Positions 1-11,449 of a DNA stretch of 64,000 nt are shown piece by piece. Made by a program: the position numbers and the translations under genes. Positions within the stretch are counted from its first letter, which is position 1. Each line of letters begins with the position of its first letter. Source of the DNA: Flaccisagitta enflata (lineage: Eukaryota; Chaetognatha; Sagittoidea; Aphragmophora); contig OZ231128.1 of the NCBI GenBank assembly GCA_965153355.1, positions 10,044,001 through 10,108,000 of the forward strand, in the 5' to 3' direction. The notes below the pieces were generated by a model that was given only the letters and a program-made list of their open reading frames with translations, had not been told where the DNA came from and did not search any database.

Positions 1-290
1 CCAGCCTCTTTGGCCTCAAATCCAGCCTCTTGGGCCTTATATCCAGCCTCTCAGACCTCAAGTTCCCATTGAATAACATGGCAAATTGACAAAAAATTGA
101 AAAAAAAAGCAAATTTTCCAAATGTGCCCTCTCAGGACGTATGGAAATTCACCCCTGTGTCCTACAGGACATCGGCCCTTTGGGGCCGCTGCCCTGCTCT
201 CACTCCACTTCTTCAGCTAATCACTCCAAGCAGGGCATCGGGTACCGCTGACCATGTGCGATCCTTGGATGACTTGTTATTACAATAAAT
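1..290 (+). mobile_element. Family A composite element, right half (truncated by window edge)
   Basis: Bases 1-60 are degenerate copies of a 'GGCCTCAAATCCAGCCTCT' minisatellite, as inside the other family A copies. They are followed by a conserved core (152-194) holding two hairpins: CCTGT..ACAGG, then GGCCC-TTTG-GGGCC. A tail module (191-279) follows, with an inverted repeat GCCCTGCT (191-198) / AGCAGGGC (229-236) and the palindrome ATCCTTGGAT (261-270). The same order occurs at 9.3, 11.9 and 13.4 kb. No coding capacity is seen. Non-autonomous element status is inferred from the repeated architecture. Confidence 0.6.
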
Positions 291-319
291 TGGAGTAGTT
301 CGTAAAATAAGATAGGTTT

Positions 320-404
320 CTGAGACCTTTGACTTCGCCTATGACTTCGCCTATGACTTCGCCTATGACTTCGCCCATGACTTCGCCTATGACTTCGCCA
401 CCCC
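320..404 (+). repeat. 12-bp minisatellite (TATGACTTCGCC)n
   Basis: About seven tandem copies of a 12-bp unit with one or two substitutions. Its period is a multiple of three, so it reads open on both strands, but nothing suggests that it is coding. Confidence 0.8.
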
Positions 405-830
405 CACACTATTATTCAAGGCTCCTTGATATCACAAATAACAACTCAAAATGCGACTTTGATTTCCTATTTCTATGAGAGATTACGTAGTCCATTTTAA
501 TCATACGTCGCAACTGAGTTTTAAGCTACCTCAAAGTTGAATTGTTAGAATCGTCAATGCTTTGAAACGTCAATTGATCAAATTTCTGCTTAACTTTAAA
601 TTTGTATTGATATCATGAATTAAATTTTCCTTGAAGCCTATTTATACCCAGCTGCTAACCATGCGAAACCAGATGAGCTTCAATTCTATGACCAAATAAC
701 TTCAATTATGATTGGTTGAAATTGTGTGACCAATGAGCGTTCTCTCTCGCTTCTTCCGCTCGTCACTCGTCACTCGTTGAAAATCAAACGCCAAAATATT
801 TTGACTTTCTCTTATGATAACTCTCTTTCT
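405..830. other. Single-copy-looking AT-rich sequence
   Basis: I see no gene, RNA or repeat unit here. The only local pattern is a doubled 'CGTCACTCGTCACTCGT' near 760-778. Confidence 0.4.
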
Positions 831-1804
831 CTTTGACTGAAGGTACTCTCTCTTTCTATCCTTCATTCTCTGTTTCTATCTTTCATTCTCTGTTTCTATC
901 ATTCTATCTTTTTTTCTCTCTTTCGTTTGTTCGTACATGCGTCATATCCCCCCCCCTTCAGCCTAATGATTTTAGATTAGACCCTCAGCAGTCAAATCAG
1001 CCCATTCAAGCCTCAAATCAGCTATTTCCGACCTCAGATTAGCCGCCTCAGCTCAGGCCTCATATCAGCCTTCTCGGTCCACTGATTTTGAGACCCCGCG
1101 TGACTTGTTATTGCAGTAAAGCCATTATTGCCGCCATCACCATATATCAAAAACATGTTCGCATGCAATCCCCATCCATACCCATCCCCCCAACCACCCC
1201 ATCTATACCCTCCTCCACCCCAGGCTCACTCACACTCACACAAACAATCATTACTGCAGCACACTTTCCAAATCGATTGTTATGGACCGACGGACGGACA
1301 AACCAATGCACACTGGACAGACGAATGAATGGACCAACGGGCAGACAAAGCCTCCCATATTGAGTAGGGCGGTTACCAGAAGGGTGAATTTGGATAGAAT
1401 TTTAAAATTACTCCGCCATCTAACCATACATGCTAAGCCGCATTTGGGCAGTAAATCAGATAAGCAGAGGTCGGTATCTGATCAAGAAACCCGGACGGCA
1501 ACACAATGGAAAAGTATATGAAAGCAATTTTACACCCATTGAAACTTAGTGTTGCCGTGCGTTTTTTTTTTCCAGATACCGATCTCCGTTTGCCTCAATT
1601 CCTTTTTAAATACGACATAGAGTATATGGTTAGTTGGCTGACGCATTTTGAAATTTGACCACATTTGACCCTCCAGGTAGCCGCCCTAATAAAGAGCCTT
1701 GACAAGATATGGACAACTGTGGATGGACAGACCGACGGACGGAGGGACAGATAAAGCCTCATAGCAAGGCTGACTGAGATTTGATCGCCAAAATATATTT
1801 GATA

Positions 1805-2364
1805 CAGTAGATCTCGTCTAGACTTGAGATAACGGGGGCAAGCATTGCAGAAAAACAAGTGAAGCCAGGGGAGTGGTATTTGAAATATAGACTAATGAAA
1901 GGATGCTTTATTGCCCATGATAGCTGGTTGCCATAGAAAGACATTTGCATGTATTTTCGCTAAAATATCAATATTTCGAGAAATTTTTTGAGGGAACATT
2001 TCTTAAAATTAAATTTGGTACAACTTTCCTACAGTATGTTCTGTAAGAATGCGCTCGTTTAGCGGTTGCTAGGGTGCCATACATGGATACATTCCCTAGC
2101 AACGGCCAAACGAGCGATATTCTTACAGAACATACTGTGGAAAAGTGGTAGCAAATTTGATTTTAACCAATGTTCTTTAAAGAAATTTCTCAAAATATTA
2201 ATATTTTAGCGAGAATACATGGAAATGTGTTTCCATAGCAACCGACTATCATAAAAAATAAATCATTCATTTATTAGTTTATATTTCAAATATCAGTCCC
2301 CTCGCTTTATTTCTTTTCCCATTATCCTTGCCTACGTTATCTCAAGTCTAGACGAGATCTACTG
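1805..2364. mobile_element. Foldback/MITE with TA target duplication (Tc1/mariner-like ends)
   Basis: The whole 560-bp segment is a long imperfect palindrome. The left end CAGTAGATCTCGTCTAGACT is mirrored at the right end by AGTCTAGACGAGATCTACTG. Pairing continues inward to a central loop at about 2075-2095, flanked by AGCGGTTGCTAGGG and CCCTAGCAAC. TA dinucleotides flank both ends (1803-1804, 2365-2366). TIRs starting CAGT plus a TA duplication fit non-autonomous Tc1/mariner elements. There is no transposase ORF. Confidence 0.7.
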
Positions 2365-2555
2365 TACAGTGTTCACTCTGTTTTGTAGTATCTAAAGATT
2401 GTCATTGATGAATGTCTGACACGTTAGCTAGTGGATGTCTGTACTAATTGAGACAGTGTAAGGAGCTTTTGAATCATGTCATTTTTGTACAACCACAATC
2501 AAGGAATTCACCACAAATACGAAATTTATGTTTTCTCAAATCTCAGTCGGTCCTG

Positions 2556-2672
2556 TTTTTAGTCGCGTGCCCGTGACTCTACAACCAGCTTTGTTGGTCG
2601 GTTTGTCCGCCCGTCTGTCCATCAGTCTTTCTGCCCATCCATCTGTCAGATGGTTGGTCCATCCAACTTTAC
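2556..2672 (-). mobile_element. Family B element, 3'-end fragment
   Basis: Read on the minus strand, this ends in a degenerate terminal palindrome (2561-2578) and an A-run (TTTTT at 2556-2560 on the plus strand). Next to it is a GTCN-type tetranucleotide stretch. It directly abuts a second family B 3' end at 2673, so two elements or element ends are arranged in tandem. Confidence 0.55.
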
Positions 2673-3187
2673 TTTTTAGTTGCGTGCACGCGACTCTACA
2701 ACCCGCTTTGCAGTAAGTGGACAAAACACTATAGGTATATATATCATACCACTGTCTTCGATCTAACATACTGCTCAAAAACAAAATATTTTATGCGACA
2801 ATCAGTTGTTCAAGTTACAGCCGGCTGTAACAAACAAAATGTTGTATTCAACAACGGGTTGTTAGAATTACAGCCGGCTGTAATGCTACAATTTTGAAAC
2901 ATTACAGCCGGGTGTTATTCAAACCACTGGTTGTTGCATACAATATTTTGTTTACTATCAACATGTTGTATCAAAACCAACAGTATCATATATATACCTA
3001 TTATGTTTTGTCCGCTGCCTGTTTGTCCGACGGTTGGTCGGTCGGTCGGTTGGTCGGTCACACTTTACTTTTTTTAAGGATTTTATTTCTTGGACCTCAC
3101 TGCTCCTGCCCAACGTTGTCCAGTGACCTCAAGTATGGCCCCTGCCCACCCGCACGCGACTACGGTAGCCGTGTATCCGGCCTTGTT
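2673..3187 (-). mobile_element. Family B element interrupted by a 311-bp MITE
   Basis: The 3' terminal hairpin AGTTGCGTGCACGCGACT is at 2678-2695. The 5' end (CCGTGTATCCGGCCTTGTT on the plus strand) is at 3169-3187. The (GGTC)n core is at 3026-3060. The element is split at its conserved CCCGCTTTGTCCG motif by the MITE at 2711-3021. Removing the MITE and one copy of TTTG restores the motif seen in other copies. Family B elements show no ORF. Confidence 0.7.
2711..3021. mobile_element. 311-bp palindromic MITE, family C copy 1
   Basis: The ends CAGTAAGTGGACAAAAC and GTTTTGTCCGCTGCCTG form imperfect terminal inverted repeats. Internal perfect 16-bp palindromes TTACAGCCGGCTGTAA lie at 2815-2830 and 2868-2883. 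A 4-bp duplication TTTG flanks it (2707-2710, 3022-3025). The other two copies in the window are exactly the same length. It is inserted into a family B element and is therefore younger than it. The transposase superfamily is not determined; 4-bp duplications occur in several DNA transposon groups. Confidence 0.8.
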
Positions 3188-3832
3188 TTACTTTTACCAT
3201 CGTTTATGGGTGATTTTTTGTGTTACTGCTCCTGGGCACCAGCACGCTACTTAGGCAGCCGTGTATCCAGCCTTGTGGAAAATGCCGTATATTAGAGTGT
3301 CTTTGCGTCACGAGCTGAATCAATGTGATGCGAGTGTTGGCCCCACTTTCATTTTTTAGCGCAAATCTATAAGAGAGTCTATCCGTCCGTCCGTCCATCC
3401 GTCCATTACACCTGTGCAAAATCGCGTTTCTTGGCTGTTTTTGGCCACGTTGAGAGCCCGTATTGAATCAAATGAAAGCCTCCTTTGCTACTTTGTTGTT
3501 TTATCCGTTTGTTCGTCCATCTGTCTCTCCATCTATGTCACATGTTAGCACCAAAATACAAAATACAACATACGCGGAGACACAGTCCGGACGCACCATT
3601 GCCCGGTCAGGCTTATAATGATAGATGTGTCTCATTGTTGGGCTCGCGAAACAGTTTAATGGTTTTACTGTCTTTGTCCTCGACTAAAGGCCTTACAGCC
3701 TTATAGCCCGTCTTTATCGCATGTCGTCTAGTCAGTCTGTCTGTCTGTCTATGTCTATGTCTACCAATTGAGCCTCTCTGTCTGTCACTGAATCTGTCTG
3801 TCAGTCTGTCTCTGTCTCTGTCTCTGTCTCTT

Positions 3833-3834
<2 letters not shown>

Positions 3835-3912
<78 letters not shown>
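3835..3912 (+). repeat. (CT)n microsatellite
   Basis: A dinucleotide run preceded by CTGT and GTCTCT variants, so it is a compound tract with a graded left edge. Confidence 0.95.
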
Positions 3913-3919
<7 letters not shown>

Positions 3920-4011
3920 CTTACACACACACACACATTTGTTCTGCGCGTCTATTCTTCTGTTGACGCCGTATTTGCGTTCCACTTCCGACTGTATAAA
4001 GAGGAACGGAA

Positions 4012-4015
<4 letters not shown>

Positions 4016-4079
<64 letters not shown>
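4016..4079 (+). repeat. (GA)n microsatellite
   Basis: A pure GA dinucleotide run about 100 bp after the opposite-strand-equivalent (CT)n tract at 3835-3912. The two tracts are complementary and could pair as a hairpin. Confidence 0.95.
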
Positions 4080-4087
<8 letters not shown>

Positions 4088-4415
4088 CAGAGAAAGAGAA
4101 AGTGAAGGAACTTGCTCATGGGTGTCGGACGTTTCCATTGAGGAAGAGAAAGGGTTAGTGACTTAATCAAAGGCAAACTCTTTCTCTTGTTTATGCGAAT
4201 GTCGATTTGATAAGTCTATCGATAGGTTTGATCGTGGAAACTCATTTAAGTCCAGGCCCCATCAAACGTTGTAGCCGTTCCTTTTGGGAGGGACAGAGTC
4301 GAGGGAGCGACAAAAGACCTTTTTAATCACGGACTAAAAGAGGTCTTATTGTAACCCCGCGTAACTTGTTGTTTGAATATCATTGAGTATGAGCCAGCCA
4401 AACAGGAAGGACGAT

Positions 4416-4571
4416 AACAAGGCCGGATGCACGGCCATCAGTTGCGGACGGGTGGGCAGGGGCAGAAATGCGCGTTTACCCGCTTTTCAACTCGATCACC
4501 ACGGACCGACCAACTAACCGACCGACGGACGGACAAAGCCTCTTATAGAGTTGCGTGTCCGCAACTAAAAA
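4416..4571 (+). mobile_element. Family B element, complete short copy
   Basis: The 5' end is AACAAGGCCGGATGCACGGC, with a GCCG..CGGC hairpin. A subterminal AGTTGCGGAC (4440-4449) follows, then GGGTGGGCAGGGGC and a (GACC/GACG)n core. The 3' terminal palindrome AGTTGCG-TGTC-CGCAACT (4549-4566) is followed by AAAAA. The 5' subterminal AGTTGCGGAC is the exact reverse complement of the hairpin's right arm GTCCGCAACT. The layout resembles DINE-1/Helentron-associated elements ((GTCY)n core plus 3' hairpin). That assignment is inference. Confidence 0.7.
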
Positions 4572-4643
4572 GGGATGGAGACAGAGATGGACAGAGACAT
4601 AATGACTGACAATCTGACAGACGCTAACCATCTGACAGACCTG

Positions 4644-4646
<3 letters not shown>

Positions 4647-4725
<79 letters not shown>
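4647..4725 (+). repeat. (GA)n microsatellite
   Basis: A pure GA run followed by a degenerate (GACC)n tract at 4738-4770, again next to a family B-like 3' end. Confidence 0.95.
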
Positions 4726-4728
<3 letters not shown>

Positions 4729-5095
4729 GCTGAGATAGACGGACCGACAGACCGACGGACCTACCGACCAACCGATAAATGGCTTATCCAGTTTCGTGTT
4801 CTTGACGTAAAAAGAAGCAGGGGGAAAAAGAGAAGAAGATGAGTGATGAAGACGAGGAAGGCTGTAGTTAGATTGTGAGACTGAGAGCGACTAATGGGTG
4901 AATACGTCAATCATTTTCACGTAATGAAGGGAACGTGAAAATGCACTCATCGTCTTGTTAGTGTTGGAAGCTCTATCAAGGGACTCTTGGCTGACAATCA
5001 CTAATTACTTCAGTCAACGCAAATTATGAAAAAAAAAAGATCCTGGTTATAAAAAAAACTAGATTCAGGTTTTTTTATGGCAACGGTTTTATAAA

Positions 5096-5406
5096 CAGTC
5101 AGTGGACATAACACTATAGGTATATATATCATATGGTTGACTATTAAACAACATACTGATAATAAACAAAATGTTGTATGCAACAACTTGCTGTTGAAAT
5201 TACACCCGGCTGTAATATTACAAAATTGTAGCATTACAGCTGGCTGTAATTCTTATAACCAGTTGTTGCGTACAACATTTTGTTTGTTACAACCGGCTGT
5301 AATTTGAGCAACTAGTTGTTGCTTACAGTATTTTGTTTATAAGCAGTATTTTTAATCAAAGCCAACGGTATGATAGATATACCTATAGTGTTTTGTCCAC
5401 TGACTG
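5096..5406. mobile_element. 311-bp palindromic MITE, family C copy 2
   Basis: The ends CAGTCAGTGGACA and TGTCCACTGACTG are perfect 13-bp inverted repeats. TAAA flanks both sides (5092-5095, 5407-5410), a 4-bp target duplication. The interior carries degenerate versions of the 16-bp palindromes seen in copies 1 and 3. Length is exactly 311 bp. There is no ORF of interest. Confidence 0.8.
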
Positions 5407-5548
5407 TAAAGTGATAGTCTTTAAGAATTCCGCGTGAAAACATTTTTCCCCATCCATGAATTTTTATGACATTAATATTTCGTGAGAACTTTTTTTTTTT
5501 AAGGCAAAACTTCATAGAAATATCCTAGTAAGCACGACACTATATTAG

Positions 5549-7980
5549 TGCACTATATGCGTTTTTTGATGGGTCCTTAGACGCGATCAAAAGAACTAGA
5601 AAACGGTGATCTTTTGTTGGATTTTCTAGCATAGAACCCTGATAACTAAAGTCAGTACACCCCGACCTCTGGATTCAGCCCAAACAAGAGGTCATTTTGA
5701 GCAATTGGCTGGGGTACAGTAAAACTGTTTTCTAGATGAAAAAATGTACAAAAAACTCTTTCATGACCGTTCTAATGAACTAAAAATACAATAACAGCGG
5801 CGATTTTTCTCATTTTTGCCTTGATTGCCTTTCATGGCGTTGTATCACTAAAAAACAAGTGGAGGTGGCACTGGTTGCTCTATTTTACCCATAATTGAAA
5901 ATAAAAGTTGAGCTGGTCAATTGTAATCTTGTCTATAAATGTACAATTTATCATGCATTTGCTGATAGAAACCTAAAATTGCCTATTGAAGGTCAAACAT
6001 AAACTGTAATAGTAGCATGGGGAGGTGTCAAAATGAGTTTACCCTGAAAAAATAACAAAATATGGCTAAAAACAGTGAAAAACTTAATATCTAGTGATTT
6101 CTGTGTGGTGCACCCTTTAAAAGGGGAAAGATAGACTTACATTTTTTTGTTTTATTGGTTAAGATCATGTCCAGAGACCTTGGGTTTGCCTCAGAGAAGC
6201 ACAAAATATTTTTTTTCATTGAAAAAAATACTCATAACAAGACTTACAACCATTTATAATAGAAAAATCAAAGAATAAGAAATAAAAATTGGAATTTTTT
6301 GTTTTGTTTTTGTTACCATTAGTTTGAAATTAAAAGTTCATAAAACTTTCAAAATAATGATATTGAAGTGCATTTTAAAGAATTTAGCAAAAAATTAGTT
6401 CATCTTGCTTAAATTCATCATGATTTGACTGTTTTTACCAGATTTCATAGTATAGGATTTAGCCCCCCTTCTGTTTAAATAGTGCACCGTAGGCGTTTTT
6501 TGATGGGTCCTTAGACGCGATCAAAAGAACTAGAAAACGGTGATCTTTTGTTGAATTTTCTAGCATAGAACCCTGATAACTAAAGTCAGTACACCCTGAC
6601 CTCTGGATTCAGCCCAAACAAGAGGTCATTTTGAGCAATTGGCTGGGGTACAGTAAAACTGTTTTCTAGATGAAAAAATGTACAAAAAACTCTTTCATGA
6701 CCGTTCTAATGAACTAAAAATACAATAACAGCGGCGATTTTTCTCATTTTTGCCTTGATTGCTTTTCATGGTGTTGTATCACTAAAAAACAAGTGGAGGT
6801 GGCACTGGTTGCTCTATTTTACCCATAATTGAAAATAAAAGTTGAGCTGGTCAATTGTAATCTTGTCTATAAATGTACAATTTATCATGCATTTGCTGAT
6901 AGAAACCTAAAATTGCCTATTGAAGGTCAAACATAAACTGTAATAGTAGCATAGGGAAGTGTCAAAATGAGTTTACCCTGAAAAAATAACAAAATATGGC
7001 TAAAAACAGTGAAAAACTTAATATCTAGTGATTTCTATGTGGTGCACCCTTTAAAGGGGAAAGATAGACTTACATTTTTTTGTTTTATTGGTTAAGATCA
7101 TGTCCAGAGACCTTGAGTTTGCCTCAGAGAAGCACAAAATATTTTTTTTCATTGAAAAAAATACTTACAACAAGACTTACAACCATTTATAATAGAAAAA
7201 TCAAAGAATAAGAAATAAAAATTGGAATTTTTTGTTTTGTTTTTGTTACCATTAGTTTGAAATTAAAAGTTCATAAAACTTTCAAAATAATGATATTGAA
7301 GTGCATTTTAAAGAATTTAGCAAAAAATTAGTTCATCTTGCTTAGATTCATCATGATTTGACTGTTTTTACCAGATTTCATAGTATAGGATTTAGCCCCC
7401 CTTCTGTTAAATAGTGCACTATAGGCGTTTTTTGATGGGTCCTTAGACGCGATCAAAAGAACTAGAAAACGGTGATCTTTTGTTGGATTTTCTAGCATAG
7501 AACCCTGATAACTAAAGTCAGTACACCCTGACCTCTGGATTCAGCCCAAACAAGAGGTCATTTTGAGCAATTGGCTGGGGTACAGTAAAACTGTTTTCTA
7601 GATGAAAAAATGTACAAAAAACTCTTTCATGACCGTTCTAATGAACTAAAAATACAATAACAGCGGCGATTTTTCTCATTTTTGCCTTGATTGCTTTTCA
7701 TGGTGTTTTATCACTAAAAAACAAGTGGAGGTGGCACTGGTTGCTCTATTTTACCCATAATTGAAAATAAAAGTTGAGCTGGTCAATTGTAATCTTGTCT
7801 ATAAATGTACAATTTATCATGCATTTGCTGATAGAAACCTAAAATTGCCTATTGAAGGTCAAACATAAACTGTAATAGTAGCATAGGGAAGTGTCAAAAT
7901 GAGTTTACCCTGAAAAAATAACAAAATATGGCTAAAAACAGTGAAAAACTTAATATCTAGTGATTTCTGTGTGGTGCACC
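5549..7980 (+). repeat. Long tandem repeat, about 932-bp unit, 2.6 copies
   Basis: Nearly identical units start at 5549, 6482 and 7414 (spacing 933 and 932). The third stops at 7980. Each unit starts at a GTGCAC motif (TAGTGCACTATA or a variant) and has a second GTGCAC about 560 bp later, inside the palindrome GGTGCACC. The third, partial copy ends exactly at that second motif. The sequence is AT-rich and non-coding in all frames. It could be a satellite or a tandem transposon derivative. Divergence between copies is a few percent by eye, so the amplification is recent. Confidence 0.85.
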
Positions 7981-8328
7981 CATATTCTCTTCTGTCGGCT
8001 GTTACATTTAGATATAAAACTTAAACAGCATTTCGCATTTCTGCTTATCATGTACGGATACCATGCTCCACATAGTCATCGAATAGCGAGGCAACGGATA
8101 CATTAAGAATACGGCGATTAATATAACTTTTGTTTTCACTTTTCATAATTCCTTTTGGCACTCCTTAATCCTTCTTAACATATGAAAGACTCAAAATGTC
8201 AGAAAAAAAAATGTGACGGATGGACAGACAAACCAACGGACAGACGGATGGACCGAAGTGGGGTGTGGAGTAGCGTAGCACGGGACTAAATGTTCCTCAT
8301 CATCGATGGCATTTTGGTGTTTGGGATT
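7981..8328. other. Unassigned sequence with a degenerate GACN stretch
   Basis: No gene is seen. 8215-8300 has a degenerate tetranucleotide stretch and ends in GTAGCACGGGACTAAA, loosely like a family B 3' end. Confidence 0.35.
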
Positions 8329-8668
8329 GCGTCTAACAGGATGTGCAAAAAATTTGGTAAAAACATAAAAGCACAAAAACCACACTTCTTGATGGCCCAG
8401 TAATACAAAATTTGAGGTATAGTCTCCTAATTAGTTCTGCTAGATGTTAGAATGTGCCGTTTTTCATAAGAATAATCTTGGCTGGTAAAGGAATGAATCA
8501 TACTCTGGTCAAACTTTCCCATTTCACAGAATTTTTACCAGTAACCTGGAAGTTTTTCTTCAAATCATTCTCCTGTCTAAACGGTTTGAGCTACAGATGC
8601 CAGATTGGACTCAAATGAAAGAAAATTAAAATATTTTTACCAAATTTTTTGCACATTCTGTTAGATGC
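8329..8668. mobile_element. Foldback element, diverged member of family E
   Basis: The arms 8329-8365 and 8634-8668 are inverted copies (GTGCAAAAAATTTGGTAAAA versus its complement). The interior shares the motif ACGGTTTGAGCTACAGATGC / CCAGATTGGACTCAAATGAA with the elements at 18.1 and 23.2 kb. No ORF. Confidence 0.5.
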
Positions 8669-8886
8669 CGTCCTGGGTTGTTGACTGGGCGCCCACTCGG
8701 CGGCTCTTTGCGTGTTGGTCAGTTGCCTCTCTTTTTATGTCCGTCCTCGCATCTCTGTAAGAGGTCATGTCCGTTGGTTGGTTGGTTGGTCTGTTGGTCA
8801 CGCAAACCTTGAAAAATACCAACTACGGTCCCTTCCGCAGTTTTTCTTCATTATTAATACATCTCATGCCTTCCCACTTCCGCTCA

Positions 8887-8984
8887 TTCATTCTTTCATT
8901 CATTCATTCATTCATTCATTCATTCATTCATTCATTCATTCATTCATTCATTCATTCATTCATTCATTTATTCATTCATTCACA
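8887..8984 (+). repeat. (CATT)n microsatellite
   Basis: About 23 copies of a tetranucleotide with a single substitution. The apparent ORF across it is low complexity. Confidence 0.95.
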
Positions 8985-9246
8985 CTCGCCTTAGTCCAAA
9001 CTCATATCTCAACCATCTTGTTACAACAGCTCTTTACATTGCAGCCTCCGGCGCACAATTATCCACCACCGTTTACTCCCTGTCCACCACTTTTAACCGT
9101 CTTCAACTAACCACCTCCACCACCACCTCCACCACCACCTCCACCACCACCTCCACCTGCATCTCGGTACTAAAACCCAGTTACGTCTTCAGCCTTCATT
9201 TTCCTCGGTCAGAGAGAGATAAAGAGAGAAAGGGAAAAAGAGAAAG

Positions 9247-9249
9247 AGA

Positions 9250-9297
<48 letters not shown>

Positions 9298-9300
9298 ACA
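9247..9300 (+). repeat. (GA)n microsatellite at family A boundary
   Basis: The GA run starts exactly outside the left family A module (plus-strand GAGAGAACAAG). It is consistent with microsatellite growth seeded at the element edge. Confidence 0.9.
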
Positions 9301-9301
9301 A

Positions 9302-9822
9302 GTTATCCAAGGATTGCACATGGTCAGCGGTACCCGTTGCCCTGCTTGGGGTGTTTACATGAAGAAGTGAGGTTAGAGCAGGGCATGGCAGTGGCCCAAA
9401 GGGCCAATGTCCTGTAGAACACAGGGGTGAATTTCCGTACATTCTTGGAGGAGGTAAGGGGGTCTGAGAGGATATGACCATGTCTCAGAGGTTTGATTTC
9501 AGCCAACAAGCCTGATATCAGCCCAGTGAAGGCTGATTGCAACCAGGTGAGGGCTGATTCCAGGTCTGAGAGGGCTGATTTAAGTCCTGAGAGAGACAAT
9601 TATAGGTCTATGAGGGCTAATTTCAGGGCCAAGTTTGGCCAGGGAGTGCTGATTTGGGCCTGAGAGGGCTGATTTTACGCTTTGGAGACCGGATTTTAGG
9701 CCCTGGTGGGCTGTTTTAGGGCTTCAAGCCTCAGGAGGGACAGACAGACGGATGTACGGATGTACGTATGGAAATTAAACCCCTGTGTTTTACAGGACAT
9801 CGGCCCTTTGGAGCCGCTGCCC
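9302..9822. mobile_element. Family A composite element with both ends
   Basis: The left end (9302-9426) is an inverted version of the full tail-plus-core module: palindrome ATCCAAGGAT at 9305-9314, CCTGC..GCAGG inverted repeat, GGCCC-AAA-GGGCC hairpin, CCTGT..ACAGG hairpin. The right end (9780-9822) is a forward core ending GCCGCTGCCC, then AAAAA. Between them is a degenerate 'GAGGGCTGATTTCAG' type minisatellite (about 9480-9720). The two cores are terminal inverted repeats, so this is a discrete mobile unit without coding capacity. Confidence 0.6.
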
Positions 9823-10386
9823 AAAAAGAGAAATTAAGAAGCAAGAGGTCAACAATTCATAAATGGATAAACTTAAAATCTTCTTTACATACCCCCTATG
9901 CCAACTGATCAAGAAACTGAAAAGCGTTTTGAATCTGTAGCAAAAGCTGAAGATTCATGAGGTTGGAAAACCATTTTAGTTTAAAAATTTCACATTGAAC
10001 CTTGACCATATGCAGGATAAGATTGATAAGGATAGAATACTCCGAAAATGTAAAAGTAATCGACTACCAAAATGTCTGACATTTGGTAAGAGGTCATGAT
10101 TTCATAGCCAAGAACAGCTGTAACACTCTAAAATCTCCACAAAGACAAAAAGTTTTGCTGTTGGAAGCGCCATGCAATAACTGTCAATCACTCCTTGTGT
10201 GGAAATCTTCATCCAAAGTGTTCTTCAAAATTGAACAAGAACCTAGTTTATAAGAACATCAAGGCTTTGAGTGGTCCCCAAATTAGAAACATTTTAAGAA
10301 CATACAATGGCTTCAAATCTTGTGAAAAAATTTTGCTTGAAGTAATATTTAAAGAACATTAATAAATCAGTTAAATTTTGATATAA
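9823..10386. other. AT-rich sequence without recognisable features
   Basis: I see no ORF, RNA or repeat unit. It lies directly upstream of the LINE fossil at 10387 and may be degraded element sequence, but no motif supports this. Confidence 0.3.
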
Positions 10387-10677
10387 TTAACGTGCCCTTG
10401 GGATACAAACATCGACCGAAGTCACGCGTACAAAGAAGAGAAATATGCGGCGCTTGTTGCGGATCTCTCTATTAACTACAAAGTCTATCACTTTTCTGTG
10501 GAGATCTCTGTGCGTGGCCACATAACCAAGGCAAATCGTAGTCGTTTAAAAGTCTTGCGTTTAGATGCTGCAATAATGCAAGATTTGTCACAAAAGCGCT
10601 CATTAGTAATGCCTCAAAGACAGCGTTGCTTTCCTCATACAGCATTTTTAGCCCTCGAAAAGAGCCAGCTTGGATGA
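10387..10677 (+). pseudogene. Fossil C-terminal fragment of a LINE-type polyprotein
   Basis: An open frame of 96 codons has no usable start, so it is not listed by ATG-based ORF calling. It reads LTCPWDTNIDRSHAYKEEKY, then AALVADLS and, further on, a V-E-I-S-V-R-G-H segment. This matches the pattern 'LTVPWxxNIxxAHxxKxxKYxxLVxxL ... VEVGVRG' recalled from downstream-of-RT regions of invertebrate retroelements. It ends at TGA, and the following 200 bp is AT-rich and 3'-UTR-like. No RT domain is visible upstream, so this is a truncated remnant. The family name is uncertain. Confidence 0.5.
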
Positions 10678-11206
10678 GTCCTGTACCCTAAGTCATCAAG
10701 AAGTTATTTTATTCTTACTCATTGTTGTTGTTTTTTTTGTTTTTCTACACTCACGTCGATGATCTGTAATAGGCGATACTTGCCTCCTGTGCATTGTTTT
10801 ACCTATTAATCTGCTGAGTCGTGCTGTGTTTTACCTGTTTTATATTTTTTTGAATATAAAACCATACTACTACTATATTTTATAATATTCAATATAAATA
10901 CCATGAAAAAATCCCCAGCATTTAAGGTTTAGCATTTGTTTTAACAGTAATTGATAGAAACATATTCGATATCATTGATTGATATAACATTATAAGGTTC
11001 CCTATAGTTTATATAGTATTTTAAGTTAAGAACACTCTAAGAACGTAGAAGGCATTATGTTGAGTTGAAAATAAGAACATGAAGCTTTCGAAAAAAAATG
11101 ACTTTGTAAAAAAGTATAAATCAAAGATATAATGCCGAGCGCATCCACTTTAAAGCATAACCGTCTAAAGACAATAACACACAATTTTCAGGTCCCTTTA
11201 AGTTTT

Positions 11207-11347
<141 letters not shown>

Positions 11348-11449
11348 TTCCCTTCCACTCGCACTCTGGCGTTTCCGAGTTCAGGCCAAAGCGGAAACAT
11401 CTTTGTACTTGTCTTGCTTACCTGGCAGATGATGTTGACTTTGGCTTTT

